64,000 nucleotides of DNA from Flagellimonas oceanensis (GTDB taxonomy: Bacteria; Bacteroidota; Bacteroidia; Flavobacteriales; Flavobacteriaceae). The notes beneath the pieces were generated by a model. The model saw nothing but the letters and a program-made list of their open reading frames with translations. It searched no databases and was not told the DNA's origin. A program made the translations under genes and the position numbers. The stretch spans positions 1-64,000 of the forward strand of contig NZ_RZNA01000024.1 in assembly GCF_003992595.1 (NCBI RefSeq). The letters are read 5' to 3'. Below, piece by piece: positions 17,276 through 27,134 of this stretch; the first letter of the stretch is position 1, and every line of letters starts with the position of its first letter.

Positions 17276-18853
17276 ATGAAACTAGAAACATATAAAAAAT
17301 TTGTTTTTGCTTCACTCTTTATACTAGGTCTTACTTACTCTTGTACCGATTTGGAAATAGAGGAAACGGACTCTATTATAAGTGAGGAAGCAGGCGACAC
17401 TGGGTTTTCAGGGGTCACAAACCCTACCAGTGCATTAAATGATTTGTACAATAAGGTTGGGGGAGACTTTGCAACCCAAGAGAACATGTACGCACTATCG
17501 GAAGTAACCTCCGATGAACTATTGATTCCCACAAGAGGTACCGACTGGGGGGATAATGGTGTATGGAGACAATTACATACGCATACTTGGACTCCAGACC
17601 ACGCATTCGTTAAAAATGCATGGAACAATCTGAACCAAAACATTTTCAGAGCTTCTGAAATCATTGAAACATCAAGTTCAGATAACAGCACTGTTGCTCA
17701 AGCTAAATTCCTAAGAGCATTCAACATGTTCTTTGTGATGGATCTTTATGGTTCTGTTCCTTTTAGAGGGGTAGATGAAGGTCCGGAAATAAACCCTACA
17801 GTTCTGACTAGATCAGAAGCTTATAGCTTTATAGAAACAGACCTGACCGAAGCAATCGCAGGATTGCCATCCGTTGGCCCTGGTGTTGCCAATGTAGGCA
17901 CGGCCACTCAAGAAGCCGCGAAGTTCCTTTTGGCCAAACTGTATCTTAACGGTCATGTATACAAAGGAACTGGCTCTGCCGATAATGCAGACATGCAAAA
18001 TGTAATTGATTTGGTTGACGAAATCAATGCCAGCGGTTTTGATATCCAAGAAGGTTATTTCGAGATTTTTGAGCCAACTGACGATACGGAAACCATCCTA
18101 TTTTTGAGAAGTGATCTTGGAGCTAGAATTTGGAACAGTCTGCACTACAATCAAAACTCACCTGACAACACAGGTGGTGGTTGGAATGGATTTTCCACAT
18201 TGGCTGAGTTCTACGACCTTTTCGAAGGTGATCCAAACACGAACTATGTTGGTGATGGCCAAGAAGAAAGAAGAGGATATGTGCCAGATGCCACTACGGC
18301 AAATGACCAAAATTTAGGTATTGGCTACGGTTTCCTTATTGGACTACAGTACAACGAGGATGGAACTCCGTTGACCAACAGACAAAACCAGCCTTTGGTA
18401 TTCCAAAAAGAATTCCCTTCACTTGTAGGTAATGGTGAAGCCGAGGGAGTTCGAGTCATCAAATACCACCCATACGATCCTACCGATGAGGACGATCAAG
18501 TAAACTCATATAGACAGCATCAGATCATATTCAGATATGCAGATGCACATTTGATGAAAGCTGAAGCTATGATGCGAATGGGAGGAGACCCGACAAGTAT
18601 GGTAAATGATTTAAGAGGTCTAAGAGAAGACACTCCTGATTTAGCCAGCGTTACCGAACAAACCCTTCTTGAAGAAAGAGCCCGTGAATTGTTCATAGAG
18701 TTCTGGAGAAGAAACGATTTGGTAAGATTTGGTCAATTTACTGCACCATGGGGTCTTAAAGAAGTTAGCGGAGATGAGAATATGAATCTATTCCCAATTC
18801 CTGCAACAGCACTTTTATCCAATCCTAACCTAGTTCAAAACCCTGGTTACTAA
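17276..18853 (+). CDS. SusD/RagB-family nutrient-binding lipoprotein
   Basis: A 525-aa surface lipoprotein. The leader MKLETYKKFVFASLFILGLTYSC gives a lipobox Cys at about residue 23, followed by an acidic stretch (TDLEIEETD) like the export signals seen in surface lipoproteins of this phylum. SusD-typical segments include AQAKFLRAFNMFFVMDLYGSVPF (TPR-like helix), FLLAKLYLNG and the C-terminal LLEERARELFIEFWRRNDLVRFGQF. The protein caps the SusC barrel and binds the glycan. It is the last gene of this transcription unit; a strong hairpin terminator follows at 18882-18917. Confidence 0.95.
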   Translation: MKLETYKKFVFASLFILGLTYSCTDLEIEETDSIISEEAGDTGFSGVTNPTSALNDLYNKVGGDFATQENMYALSEVTSDELLIPTRGTDWGDNGVWRQLHTHTWTPDHAFVKNAWNNLNQNIFRASEIIETSSSDNSTVAQAKFLRAFNMFFVMDLYGSVPFRGVDEGPEINPTVLTRSEAYSFIETDLTEAIAGLPSVGPGVANVGTATQEAAKFLLAKLYLNGHVYKGTGSADNADMQNVIDLVDEINASGFDIQEGYFEIFEPTDDTETILFLRSDLGARIWNSLHYNQNSPDNTGGGWNGFSTLAEFYDLFEGDPNTNYVGDGQEERRGYVPDATTANDQNLGIGYGFLIGLQYNEDGTPLTNRQNQPLVFQKEFPSLVGNGEAEGVRVIKYHPYDPTDEDDQVNSYRQHQIIFRYADAHLMKAEAMMRMGGDPTSMVNDLRGLREDTPDLASVTEQTLLEERARELFIEFWRRNDLVRFGQFTAPWGLKEVSGDENMNLFPIPATALLSNPNLVQNPGY

Positions 18854-18881
18854 GCATAAAGTTTAAGCTGTTTTAAAAAAA

Positions 18882-18917
18882 ATGCCGCCCTCGGATTGAG
18901 GACGGCATTTTTTTTTG
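18882..18917 (+). terminator. Rho-independent terminator after susD
   Basis: An 11-bp stem with one mismatch (ATGCCGCCCTC pairing with GAGGACGGCAT) and a 5-base loop, followed directly by a run of ten T residues. It starts 29 bp after the susD stop and separates the SusC/SusD unit from the VCBS genes. Confidence 0.9.
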
Positions 18918-19190
18918 GCTTAAATGGCAAAAAACGACAAATAAAAGATTAATGAAATATTAATGAAGTCGAATAATTTTGAGATAAGTCTCCATCTTGG
19001 TAGATTGCTGGCTTCACACGGAAGCCTTTCAAAACTGATGTGGCGATAAGTATGTACTTTTTCAACATCAAAATTGAAATATTTAAGTGTCGCCAGAAAA
19101 ATTAACGAGTAAATGGCAATGGAATTAAGCTATTCATCATAGCATGGATTATAGAGCTCCTATTTTTTTGGTCAAAAAACAGAACAATAA
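18918..19190. promoter_or_regulatory. Intergenic leader before the VCBS/haloperoxidase gene string
   Basis: A 273-bp AT-rich gap between the susD terminator and the next ATG. It must contain the promoter of the downstream gene string if that is independent of susCD. I see no second copy of the LacI-type palindrome, no ORF and no RNA structure I would call. Confidence 0.4.
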
Positions 19191-22100
19191 ATGAAACTAA
19201 AATATATTACTGTTAGCCTTCTTTTGATAGGCCTTGTCGCATGTAATAATAAAGAAGGCGCTCAACCCAAAAAAGATGAGGACACCGAGACGCTTTTCAC
19301 CCTGTTGAAACCAGAGGAAACAGGTGTCGAATTCGTCAATAAGGTGGAAAACCAAAAGAATTTCAACATCTTTAAGTACCGTAACTTCTACAACGGCGGG
19401 GGTGTGGCCATTGGGGATATCAACAATGACGGACTTCAGGATATTTATTTGACCGGGAATATGGAGCCCAATCGCCTATATCTCAACAAGGGCGACATGA
19501 AGTTTGAGGACATCTCCGAAACGGCCGGCGTGCTGGGAAACAAACCCTGGTCCACAGGTGTTGTCATGGTGGATATCAATCATGACGGGCTATTGGACAT
19601 CTATGTCTCCAATGCCGGGAACATGGAAGGCAACAACCACGACAATGATCTTTACATCAACAATGGAGATTTAACCTTTACTGAAAAGGCTGAAGAGTAC
19701 AATCTGGCCAAAACCGGTTTTACAACCCATGCCTCCTTTTTTGATTATGATAAAGACGGAGATCTGGACGTATATATCCTAAACAATAGCAACATTCCCG
19801 TAAGCAGCCTTGGTTATGCGGAGCAACGTGAGGTAAGAGCACAGGATTGGGAAGGTGTGCCCGATATTTTCAAGGGCGTTGGGGATATGTTGTTGCGTAA
19901 CGACAACGGCACATTTGTAGACGTAAGTGAAGAAGCTGGGATTTATGGAAGCTTGATTGGTTTTGGGCTTGGCGTATTGGTCACAGACTTTAACGGGGAC
20001 CTTTATCCAGACATCTACGTATCCAATGATTTTTATGAAAGGGATTATCTCTATATCAATCAAAAGGATGGGACGTTCAATGAAGAAATCAAAGAATGGA
20101 CCTCACACTTGAGCCTATCGGCCATGGGAATCGATATAGCGGACATCAACAACGATGGCCATAACGATATTTTCATTACCGATATGCTTCCCGAAGAAGA
20201 GCACCGGGTAAAATCCGTGATGGAATTTGAAGGCTACAATGTTTTTAATCTAAAACAGAGCAAAGACTTTGGCCAACAGTACATACAGAACACACTCCAA
20301 CTCAATAACGGTAACGGCACATTCTCCGAAGTGGCATACTACAGCGGCATAGATGCCACGGATTGGAGCTGGGCAGGACTTATGTTCGACATGGACAACG
20401 ATGGCCTAAAAGATATTTTCATTACCAACGGTATCAATCACGATCTTACCGATTTGGACTTCGTGGATTTTTTTGCCAACGAAATCGTCCAAAAAATGGC
20501 ATTAACGGGACAAAAGGAATCCATAGACTCCATCATCAGTAAAATGCCGATAAAACCACAGCCCAATTATGCCTATAGGAACAATGGTGACATCTCCTTT
20601 AAAAATGCCAATAAGGAATGGGGGTTTGAACTTCCCTCCCGCTCCAACGGAGCTGCCTATGCCGATTTGGACAATGATGGCGATTTGGACCTAGTGATCA
20701 ACAATGTTAACACACCTGCCTTCATCTATAAAAACAATACCGAATCCCTGTTGAACAACAATTACATTCAACTGAAGTTCAAAGGGCCAGAAAACAATCC
20801 TTTTGCAGTTGGCACGCTCGCCAAAATCTATTTCGATGGCAACATCGTGAATCAGGAATTGATTCCATCAAGAGGATTCCAGTCCTCTATGCAATACGAT
20901 ATGACCGTTGGTTTGGGCAAATCAAAACAATTGGATTCCATCCGTATCATATGGCCCGATGAAAAAACCCAAAAAATGGAAAATGTGGTGGTAAACCAGG
21001 TCTTGACCTTGGATTATGCCGATGCCACAGAAACTTATTCCATTCCAAAGAAAGAGTCCAAAAAATCGTTCTTGAAAGAGTTGGACAACAATTTGATTAC
21101 CGAACACAAAGAGGACAACTACAACGATTTTGATTACGAAGGCCTTATTTCCCATAAACTCTCACAAGAAGGACCCTCGTTGGCTGTTGCCGATGTCGAT
21201 GGCGATGGCAACGAAGATTTCTTTATTGGCGGGGCAAAAGGCCAGGCAGGAACCATTTATCTCCACAAAGGGAATGGAAAAGTGGCCCAACAAAAATCAA
21301 TGGCTTTCGACGAAGATAAGAACCATGAGGATGTTGCTGCAGCATTTTTTGATGCCGACGGCGATGGCGACTTGGATTTGGTCGTGGGCTCAGGAGGAAA
21401 CGATGTGACCCAACAAGGTAATTACAAAGCTCGATTGTATCTCAATGACGGCAATGGAAACTTTTCAAAATCGGAAAACCCGCTGCCGTCAACATTCAAG
21501 AACATTTCCACGATTTCCGCCCATGATTACGACAACGATGGCGACATGGACCTTTTCATCGGTTCACGCAGCGTAGTGGGTGTATATGGTGTATCGCCCG
21601 ACCACCTCTTGTTGGAAAACACAGGAAATGGCACCTTCAATGATGTCACGGAAAGATTGGGGTACGATCTCAAGGATGCCGGAATGGTAACCGACTCCAA
21701 ATGGGAGGATATAGATGGAGACGGTAAAAAGGACCTTATCATCACAGCAGAATGGGACACCCCAAAAATCTATAAAAACACGGGGAGAAGACTGGCTAAA
21801 ATGACCAGTTCGTTGGACAGCCTTTACGGTTGGTGGAACACTGTGGAGACCGCTGATCTGGATGGAGATGGCGACCAGGATCTCATATTGGGCAACCAAG
21901 GTTTAAACCTCCACTACAAACCAACAGATTACGCCCCAATGAAAATGTACATCAATGATTACGACAATAACGGCACCATAGAGCAAATCGTGACCATGCA
22001 AGAAAACGGTGGCGATTATCCAATACATCAAAAAAGGGAGCTTACCGAGCAATTACCTTCACTCAAAAAGCAAAACCTGAAAGCATCGGATTATGCCCAT

Positions 22101-22538
22101 CGCACCATACATCAACTTTTTCCAAAGGAAGTGATGGATAGGTCCATTGTAAAAAAAGCTGAAACCTCGGCATCGGTAATTGCCATTAACGAGGGTGGCG
22201 GGAAGTTTACAATCAAAAATCTACCGCCCCGGGTACAACTTTCCTGTGTGTGCGACATTACCTGTACCGATGTCAACAAGGATGGCAATCTGGACTTGAT
22301 CATGGCCGGGAACAATTATGAGTTCAAGCCACAGTTCTCCCGATTGGATGCCAGTCAAGGAAACTTACTGCTGGGCGACGGTAATTTGGGCTTCACTTGG
22401 CAAGATTATGAGACCAGCGGGTTCAAAGTCAGGGACGAAGTGAAATATTTAAAGCAGTTCAAGGATAAAAACGGTAAAGTTTATGTCATTGCAGCCGTAA
22501 ACAACAACAAACCAAAGATTTTTGCCTTAAATGAATAG
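19191..22538 (+). CDS. VCBS/FG-GAP repeat lipoprotein with ASPIC/UnbV domain (CRTAC1-like), first copy
   Basis: A 1,115-aa lipoprotein (leader MKLKYITVSLLLIGLVAC, lipobox Cys near residue 18) built of FG-GAP/VCBS propeller repeats. At least ten Ca-binding-type motifs are visible, such as GDINNDGLQDIYLTG, VDINHDGLLDIYVSN, DYDKDGDLDVYIL, DLDNDGDLDLVINN, DVDGDGNEDFFIGG and DLDGDGDQDLILGN. An ASPIC/UnbV-like segment (QLKFKGPENNPFAVGT to SIRIIWPDEKTQKM) lies near residues 520-600. Such proteins are often encoded with SusC/SusD pairs in Bacteroidetes, but their role is unclear; surface binding or a propeller enzyme are options. The gene overlaps the start of a paralogue by 8 bp. Confidence 0.9.
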   Translation: MKLKYITVSLLLIGLVACNNKEGAQPKKDEDTETLFTLLKPEETGVEFVNKVENQKNFNIFKYRNFYNGGGVAIGDINNDGLQDIYLTGNMEPNRLYLNKGDMKFEDISETAGVLGNKPWSTGVVMVDINHDGLLDIYVSNAGNMEGNNHDNDLYINNGDLTFTEKAEEYNLAKTGFTTHASFFDYDKDGDLDVYILNNSNIPVSSLGYAEQREVRAQDWEGVPDIFKGVGDMLLRNDNGTFVDVSEEAGIYGSLIGFGLGVLVTDFNGDLYPDIYVSNDFYERDYLYINQKDGTFNEEIKEWTSHLSLSAMGIDIADINNDGHNDIFITDMLPEEEHRVKSVMEFEGYNVFNLKQSKDFGQQYIQNTLQLNNGNGTFSEVAYYSGIDATDWSWAGLMFDMDNDGLKDIFITNGINHDLTDLDFVDFFANEIVQKMALTGQKESIDSIISKMPIKPQPNYAYRNNGDISFKNANKEWGFELPSRSNGAAYADLDNDGDLDLVINNVNTPAFIYKNNTESLLNNNYIQLKFKGPENNPFAVGTLAKIYFDGNIVNQELIPSRGFQSSMQYDMTVGLGKSKQLDSIRIIWPDEKTQKMENVVVNQVLTLDYADATETYSIPKKESKKSFLKELDNNLITEHKEDNYNDFDYEGLISHKLSQEGPSLAVADVDGDGNEDFFIGGAKGQAGTIYLHKGNGKVAQQKSMAFDEDKNHEDVAAAFFDADGDGDLDLVVGSGGNDVTQQGNYKARLYLNDGNGNFSKSENPLPSTFKNISTISAHDYDNDGDMDLFIGSRSVVGVYGVSPDHLLLENTGNGTFNDVTERLGYDLKDAGMVTDSKWEDIDGDGKKDLIITAEWDTPKIYKNTGRRLAKMTSSLDSLYGWWNTVETADLDGDGDQDLILGNQGLNLHYKPTDYAPMKMYINDYDNNGTIEQIVTMQENGGDYPIHQKRELTEQLPSLKKQNLKASDYAHRTIHQLFPKEVMDRSIVKKAETSASVIAINEGGGKFTIKNLPPRVQLSCVCDITCTDVNKDGNLDLIMAGNNYEFKPQFSRLDASQGNLLLGDGNLGFTWQDYETSGFKVRDEVKYLKQFKDKNGKVYVIAAVNNNKPKIFALNE

Positions 22539-25500
22539 GTTTCTGATCACATTACTGGCAACAACCCTTGTTGTTTCATGTAAAAAGGAAGGAAGTCTTT
22601 TTGAAAATCCTGCCCCTAAGGAAACAGGTGTGGATTTTACCAATACGCTTACCTCTTCAAAAGATTTGAGCATTTTGGATTACCTCTACTTTTACAACGG
22701 TGGTGGTGTATCCATTGGCGATATCAATAACGATGGCTTACCCGATATCTTCTTTACCGGAAACCAGGTCAAAAATAAATTGTACCTCAACAAAGGCGAC
22801 CTTAAATTTGAAGATATCTCCAATTCAGCGGGGATTGAGGGAAACAGCACATGGAACACTGGAGTTACCATGGCCGATGTGAACGGAGACGGTCTATTGG
22901 ACATCTACGTTTGTGCAGTGGTCGGAATCAATGGGTTCAATGGGTTCAACGAACTATATATCAACAATGGCGATAATACCTTTACCGAAAGTGCCGCCAA
23001 ATACGGACTGGATTTTGATTCGTACAGTTCCAATGCAACCTTTTTCGATTATGACCTAGATGGCGACCTCGACCTGTACCTGCTCAACCACGCCGTACAC
23101 ACCCAAAATTCCTTTGGGCGATTTGATCTAAGGTACGAACGCAGTTATGAAACTGGGGACAAACTATTACGGAATGATAATGGAAGGTTTACCGATGTGA
23201 GCGAAGAAGCAGGCATTTATGGGGGCGTAAACGGTTATGGGCTCGGTTTGGCCGTTGCCGATTTCAATCAAGATGGATACCCTGATATTTATGTGGGCAA
23301 CGACTTTCACGAAGACGATTATTACTACCTCAACAATGGGGACGGCACCTTTACCGAAAGCTTGAAAAAATACTTTGGACACACCACCCGATTCTCCATG
23401 GGCAACGATGTGGCCGACATCAACAACGATGGTCGACCTGATTTCCTTTCGTTGGACATGCTGCCCGAAGACGAAGTGGCCCTAAAATCCTCTGAGGGTG
23501 ATGATAACATCCAAACCCAAAAGATGCGAATAGACCGTTTTGGTTACCATTATCAGTTTACGCGCAATATGCTCTTTGTCAACCAGCCCGATGGTAATTT
23601 CATGGAAACAGCTTTAATGAGCGGTATTGCCGCCACCGATTGGAGCTGGAGTGGTCTTTTTGGTGATTTTGACCAAGATGGACATCAAGATGTATTCATT
23701 TCCAACGGAATTCCGAAAAGACCCAATGATTTGGATTTCATCAAGTTTGTTTCGAGCGATCAAATCAGAAGTAAGATCGACAACACTAAGCTCGTGGATC
23801 AGCAAGCTTTGGATTTGATGCCTTCCGGAAATGTGCACAACTACGTTTTTAAAGGAGGCAAGGAACTTCATTTTCAAGACATGTCCGAAAAATGGATCAC
23901 GAAAGACACCTTGATATCTGGTGCAACGGCCATGGGAGACCTTGATGGCGATGGGGATTTGGATGTAGTGACCAACAATATCGATCAACCTGCCTCCCTG
24001 TACATCAATAAAACAAACGACAAGAGCAACTACCTGAAGCTAAAATTCAATTATACTGATAAAAACACCTTTGGTATCGGCACCAAGGTATATTCGTATG
24101 TCAATGGAGGTCTTCAGTTCAAGGAACTGTTCCCCACAAGGGGCTTTCAGGCATCCTCAGAACCGATGGTACATTTTGGTTACACTAATGCAACAGCAAT
24201 AGACTCCATAAAAATAATTTGGCCAGACAAAACTTATCAGGTGTTACAAAATGTTCCGGTAAACCAAACACTTACCATTGAGCCGACAAACACAAAGCCC
24301 TTTGATTACGAATCACTCCGTAAATCGAAAAAACCTTTGTTCAGCCCAGTGGACAACAATCTTGGCCTTGATTTTACCCATGTGGAGGACAACTATACGG
24401 ACTTTAACCGCGAAAAATTGATTCCCTATCAAATTTCCGATAGAGGACCTGCTTTTGCCATTGGTGATGTAAATGGAGATGGTAAGAGGGATATTTTCTT
24501 TGGAGGGTCCAAATATGAGCCTTCACAGATTTTTGTGCAACAAGATTCCATCTTTGTCAACCAACGGTTTGATAGCATTCAAAAAGACTCCATTCAGGAA
24601 AACGTTTCAGCAGCCATTGCGGACTTTAACGGCGATGGGAAAAATGATTTGATCACCGCATCCGGAGGCGGGGACTTTTTTGGTCCGTCCGACCCACTAT
24701 TGGACGCCTATTACGTGCAACAGGACACCAATTTCACAAGTGCTGAGCTTCCTGAGTACTACCAAAACTCCTCTGTCATCAAACCTTTTGATTTTGACGA
24801 CGATGGGGATTTGGATGTTTTTATCGGAGGACACACCATTACGGCCAAGTTCGGGGCTCCAGCAAATTCCTATTTGCTGGAAAATGACAAAGGCACTTTC
24901 AAAGTGAGGAATGATTTTGAAAGGCTTGGAAAAGGAATGGTAACCGATGCCATTTGGAGTGATTTTGATGGAGATGGCAGCACCGACCTTATTTTGGTGG
25001 GGGAATGGATGGCTCCCAAGTTTTTGAAACAAAAAAATGGTTCTTTCACTGAAGTGGAACAAGTCAACATATCCGGTCTATGGCAAACCATTGAAGCCTT
25101 TGACATTGATGGGGATGGCGACACGGATTACCTTCTTGGAAACTGGGGCACCAATTCCAAGTTCAAAGCTTCCCAGGAACATCCCATGAAATTGTATTTC
25201 AATGATTTTGATGATAACGGTCAGACCGAGACAGTGACGGCCCTGGAGAAAAATGGCAAGTACTACCCTTTGGAAACATTGGACGGATTGGCCTCACAAA
25301 TGGTATTCCTTAAAAAGAGATATACCACCTATAAATCCTTTGCTGGAGATACCATGGAAGAAATATTCGGAGAGGATGCGTTGAATAAGTCCACTTTAAT
25401 GGAGGTCAACACATTGAAATCGGGATATTTGCGAAACGATAATGGTACCTTTGTTTTTGTCCCATTTAAAAATGAACTCCAGGTATCCCCGATTATGTCA

Positions 25501-25770
25501 TTTCTGGTAGATGATTTTGATGATGATGGGAATACCGAGGTATTGATCGGAGGAAATTATTTTGGGGTAAAGCCCTATCACGGTAGGCTGGATTCATTTC
25601 CAGGGGCCCTCATCAAAAGTGATGGCAGCATTATTTTGGGTAACCAATTGGGATTGGATTTCACAAAAAGATCAATTCGACACTTAAAAACAATCATATT
25701 AAACAATCAAAAATATTTGTTGGCAGTGTTCAACAACGATAAAGCACAAGTCTATAAAATCAATGATTAA
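22531..25770 (+). CDS. VCBS/FG-GAP repeat lipoprotein with ASPIC/UnbV domain, second copy
   Basis: A 1,079-aa paralogue of the preceding gene with the same architecture: lipoprotein leader MNRFLITLLATTLVVSCKKEG, serial FG-GAP motifs (GDINNDGLPDIFFTG, DVNGDGLLDIYVCA, DYDLDGDLDLYLL, DFDQDGHQDVFISNG, DLDGDGDLDVVTNN, DFDGDGSTDLILVG, DIDGDGDTDYLLGN) and an ASPIC/UnbV-like block (FGIGTKVYSYVNGG through SIKIIWPDKTYQVLQNVP). Shared landmark phrases such as NGGGVSIGDINNDG and TDVSEEAGIYGG show a tandem duplication, now diverged. Its ATG lies inside the last codons of the first copy and its own stop overlaps the next gene, implying one polycistronic message. Confidence 0.9.
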   Translation: MNRFLITLLATTLVVSCKKEGSLFENPAPKETGVDFTNTLTSSKDLSILDYLYFYNGGGVSIGDINNDGLPDIFFTGNQVKNKLYLNKGDLKFEDISNSAGIEGNSTWNTGVTMADVNGDGLLDIYVCAVVGINGFNGFNELYINNGDNTFTESAAKYGLDFDSYSSNATFFDYDLDGDLDLYLLNHAVHTQNSFGRFDLRYERSYETGDKLLRNDNGRFTDVSEEAGIYGGVNGYGLGLAVADFNQDGYPDIYVGNDFHEDDYYYLNNGDGTFTESLKKYFGHTTRFSMGNDVADINNDGRPDFLSLDMLPEDEVALKSSEGDDNIQTQKMRIDRFGYHYQFTRNMLFVNQPDGNFMETALMSGIAATDWSWSGLFGDFDQDGHQDVFISNGIPKRPNDLDFIKFVSSDQIRSKIDNTKLVDQQALDLMPSGNVHNYVFKGGKELHFQDMSEKWITKDTLISGATAMGDLDGDGDLDVVTNNIDQPASLYINKTNDKSNYLKLKFNYTDKNTFGIGTKVYSYVNGGLQFKELFPTRGFQASSEPMVHFGYTNATAIDSIKIIWPDKTYQVLQNVPVNQTLTIEPTNTKPFDYESLRKSKKPLFSPVDNNLGLDFTHVEDNYTDFNREKLIPYQISDRGPAFAIGDVNGDGKRDIFFGGSKYEPSQIFVQQDSIFVNQRFDSIQKDSIQENVSAAIADFNGDGKNDLITASGGGDFFGPSDPLLDAYYVQQDTNFTSAELPEYYQNSSVIKPFDFDDDGDLDVFIGGHTITAKFGAPANSYLLENDKGTFKVRNDFERLGKGMVTDAIWSDFDGDGSTDLILVGEWMAPKFLKQKNGSFTEVEQVNISGLWQTIEAFDIDGDGDTDYLLGNWGTNSKFKASQEHPMKLYFNDFDDNGQTETVTALEKNGKYYPLETLDGLASQMVFLKKRYTTYKSFAGDTMEEIFGEDALNKSTLMEVNTLKSGYLRNDNGTFVFVPFKNELQVSPIMSFLVDDFDDDGNTEVLIGGNYFGVKPYHGRLDSFPGALIKSDGSIILGNQLGLDFTKRSIRHLKTIILNNQKYLLAVFNNDKAQVYKIND

Positions 25771-27112
25771 TCGCAATGCCATGAAAAAAAGAATAAGTTT
25801 AATCGCAGCTCTAATGTTGGTTTTGGCATCATGTCAGAAAAAACAGGAACCCGTAGAAGTCTCCCCAGAGGAATTCCATGCATCTGTTGACAAGGTGGTG
25901 GAAATCATGATTCACGATATATTCTCGCCACCAGTGGCCAGTAGAATTTTTGCATACGGTAACATTGCGGCCTACGAAGTTATAGCCAAGAAAAACGATG
26001 AATACAAGTCCTTGGCAGGCCAGGTAACTGGTTTAAAAAACATTCCAGACCCTAAAAACAGTGAGAACATCAACTATGAAATGGCTGCTTTGATCGCTCA
26101 CATGGACATTAGCAAAAGGCTTATCTTCTCCGAAGAAAGGATGGAAAGCTTCCGCGACAGTCTATACACCATCTGGAAGGATAAAAATGAAACCGTTTTT
26201 AATGCCAGCAAGGAATACGGAACGGAAGTGGCCAACTTTGTAGGGGATTGGATGAACAAGGATAACTATAAGGAAACGCGGACCATGCCCAAATTCTCTG
26301 TGGACTCCGAAGATCCCTCACGTTGGCAGCCCACTCCCCCGGCCTATATGAACGGTATAGAGCCTCACTGGGAAAAAATACGTCCGTTTGCCATTGACTC
26401 CGCACAACAGTTCAAACCCATTCCACCACCAGAATTTTCCTTGGAGAAGGATTCCAAATTTTTCCAAGAAGTGATGGAGGTCTACGAGGTTAGAAAGAGT
26501 ATGATCGGCAAAGGCGATAAGTCCGACGAAATAGCGATTGCCCAATTTTGGGACTGTAACCCTTATGTTTCCGTAACCCGTGGACATTTGATGTTCGCCA
26601 CCAAGAAAATTACACCTGGGGCACACTGGATCGGTATTACCAAAATAGCCGCCAGAAAAACGGATGCCGATTTTGCAAAAACAGTGTATGCCTATACCAA
26701 AACATCCATTGCGATTGCCGACGCCTTTATAAGCTGCTGGGACGAAAAATACAGGAGTAATCTTATACGTCCAGAAACGGTCATCAACGAGTATATCGAC
26801 GACAGTTGGGAGCCAGTGCTTCAAACGCCTCCATTCCCGGAATACACAAGCGGACACAGCGTAGTATCGGGTGCAGCAGCGATAGCACTCACGGATATCT
26901 TTGGCGACAACTTTGCTTTTGATGATGATACCGAAGTAGCCTACGGTCTGCCCGTACGTTCCTTCAACTCGTTCAATGAAGCCTCCGATGAAGCCGCCCT
27001 TAGCCGTATGTATGGAGGAATCCACTATCGTGCGGCCATTGAAGTCGGGATTAAACAAGGTAGGGATCTTGGGAAATTTATAGTGGACAAATTGGATATG
27101 ACAAAAGGCTAA
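25763..27112 (+). CDS. Vanadium-haloperoxidase/PAP2-superfamily lipoprotein
   Basis: A 449-aa protein with a lipoprotein leader (KKRISLIAALMLVLASCQ, Cys24). The vanadate/phosphate-binding residues of the haloperoxidase/acid-phosphatase family are present: K329 and R336-P337 in KYRSNLIRPET, the PEYTSGHSVVSG block with S363-G364-H365, and SRMYGGIHYRAAIEVG with H421. The family oxidises halides with hydrogen peroxide or hydrolyses phosphate esters; the two cannot be distinguished here. The ATG at 25763 overlaps the previous stop (ATGATTAA), while an ATG at 25781 gives an equally good leader. It is the third member of the overlapping VCBS string. Confidence 0.88.
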   Translation: MINRNAMKKRISLIAALMLVLASCQKKQEPVEVSPEEFHASVDKVVEIMIHDIFSPPVASRIFAYGNIAAYEVIAKKNDEYKSLAGQVTGLKNIPDPKNSENINYEMAALIAHMDISKRLIFSEERMESFRDSLYTIWKDKNETVFNASKEYGTEVANFVGDWMNKDNYKETRTMPKFSVDSEDPSRWQPTPPAYMNGIEPHWEKIRPFAIDSAQQFKPIPPPEFSLEKDSKFFQEVMEVYEVRKSMIGKGDKSDEIAIAQFWDCNPYVSVTRGHLMFATKKITPGAHWIGITKIAARKTDADFAKTVYAYTKTSIAIADAFISCWDEKYRSNLIRPETVINEYIDDSWEPVLQTPPFPEYTSGHSVVSGAAAIALTDIFGDNFAFDDDTEVAYGLPVRSFNSFNEASDEAALSRMYGGIHYRAAIEVGIKQGRDLGKFIVDKLDMTKG

Positions 27113-27134
27113 TCCGTATTTTTGCTCCTTAATT

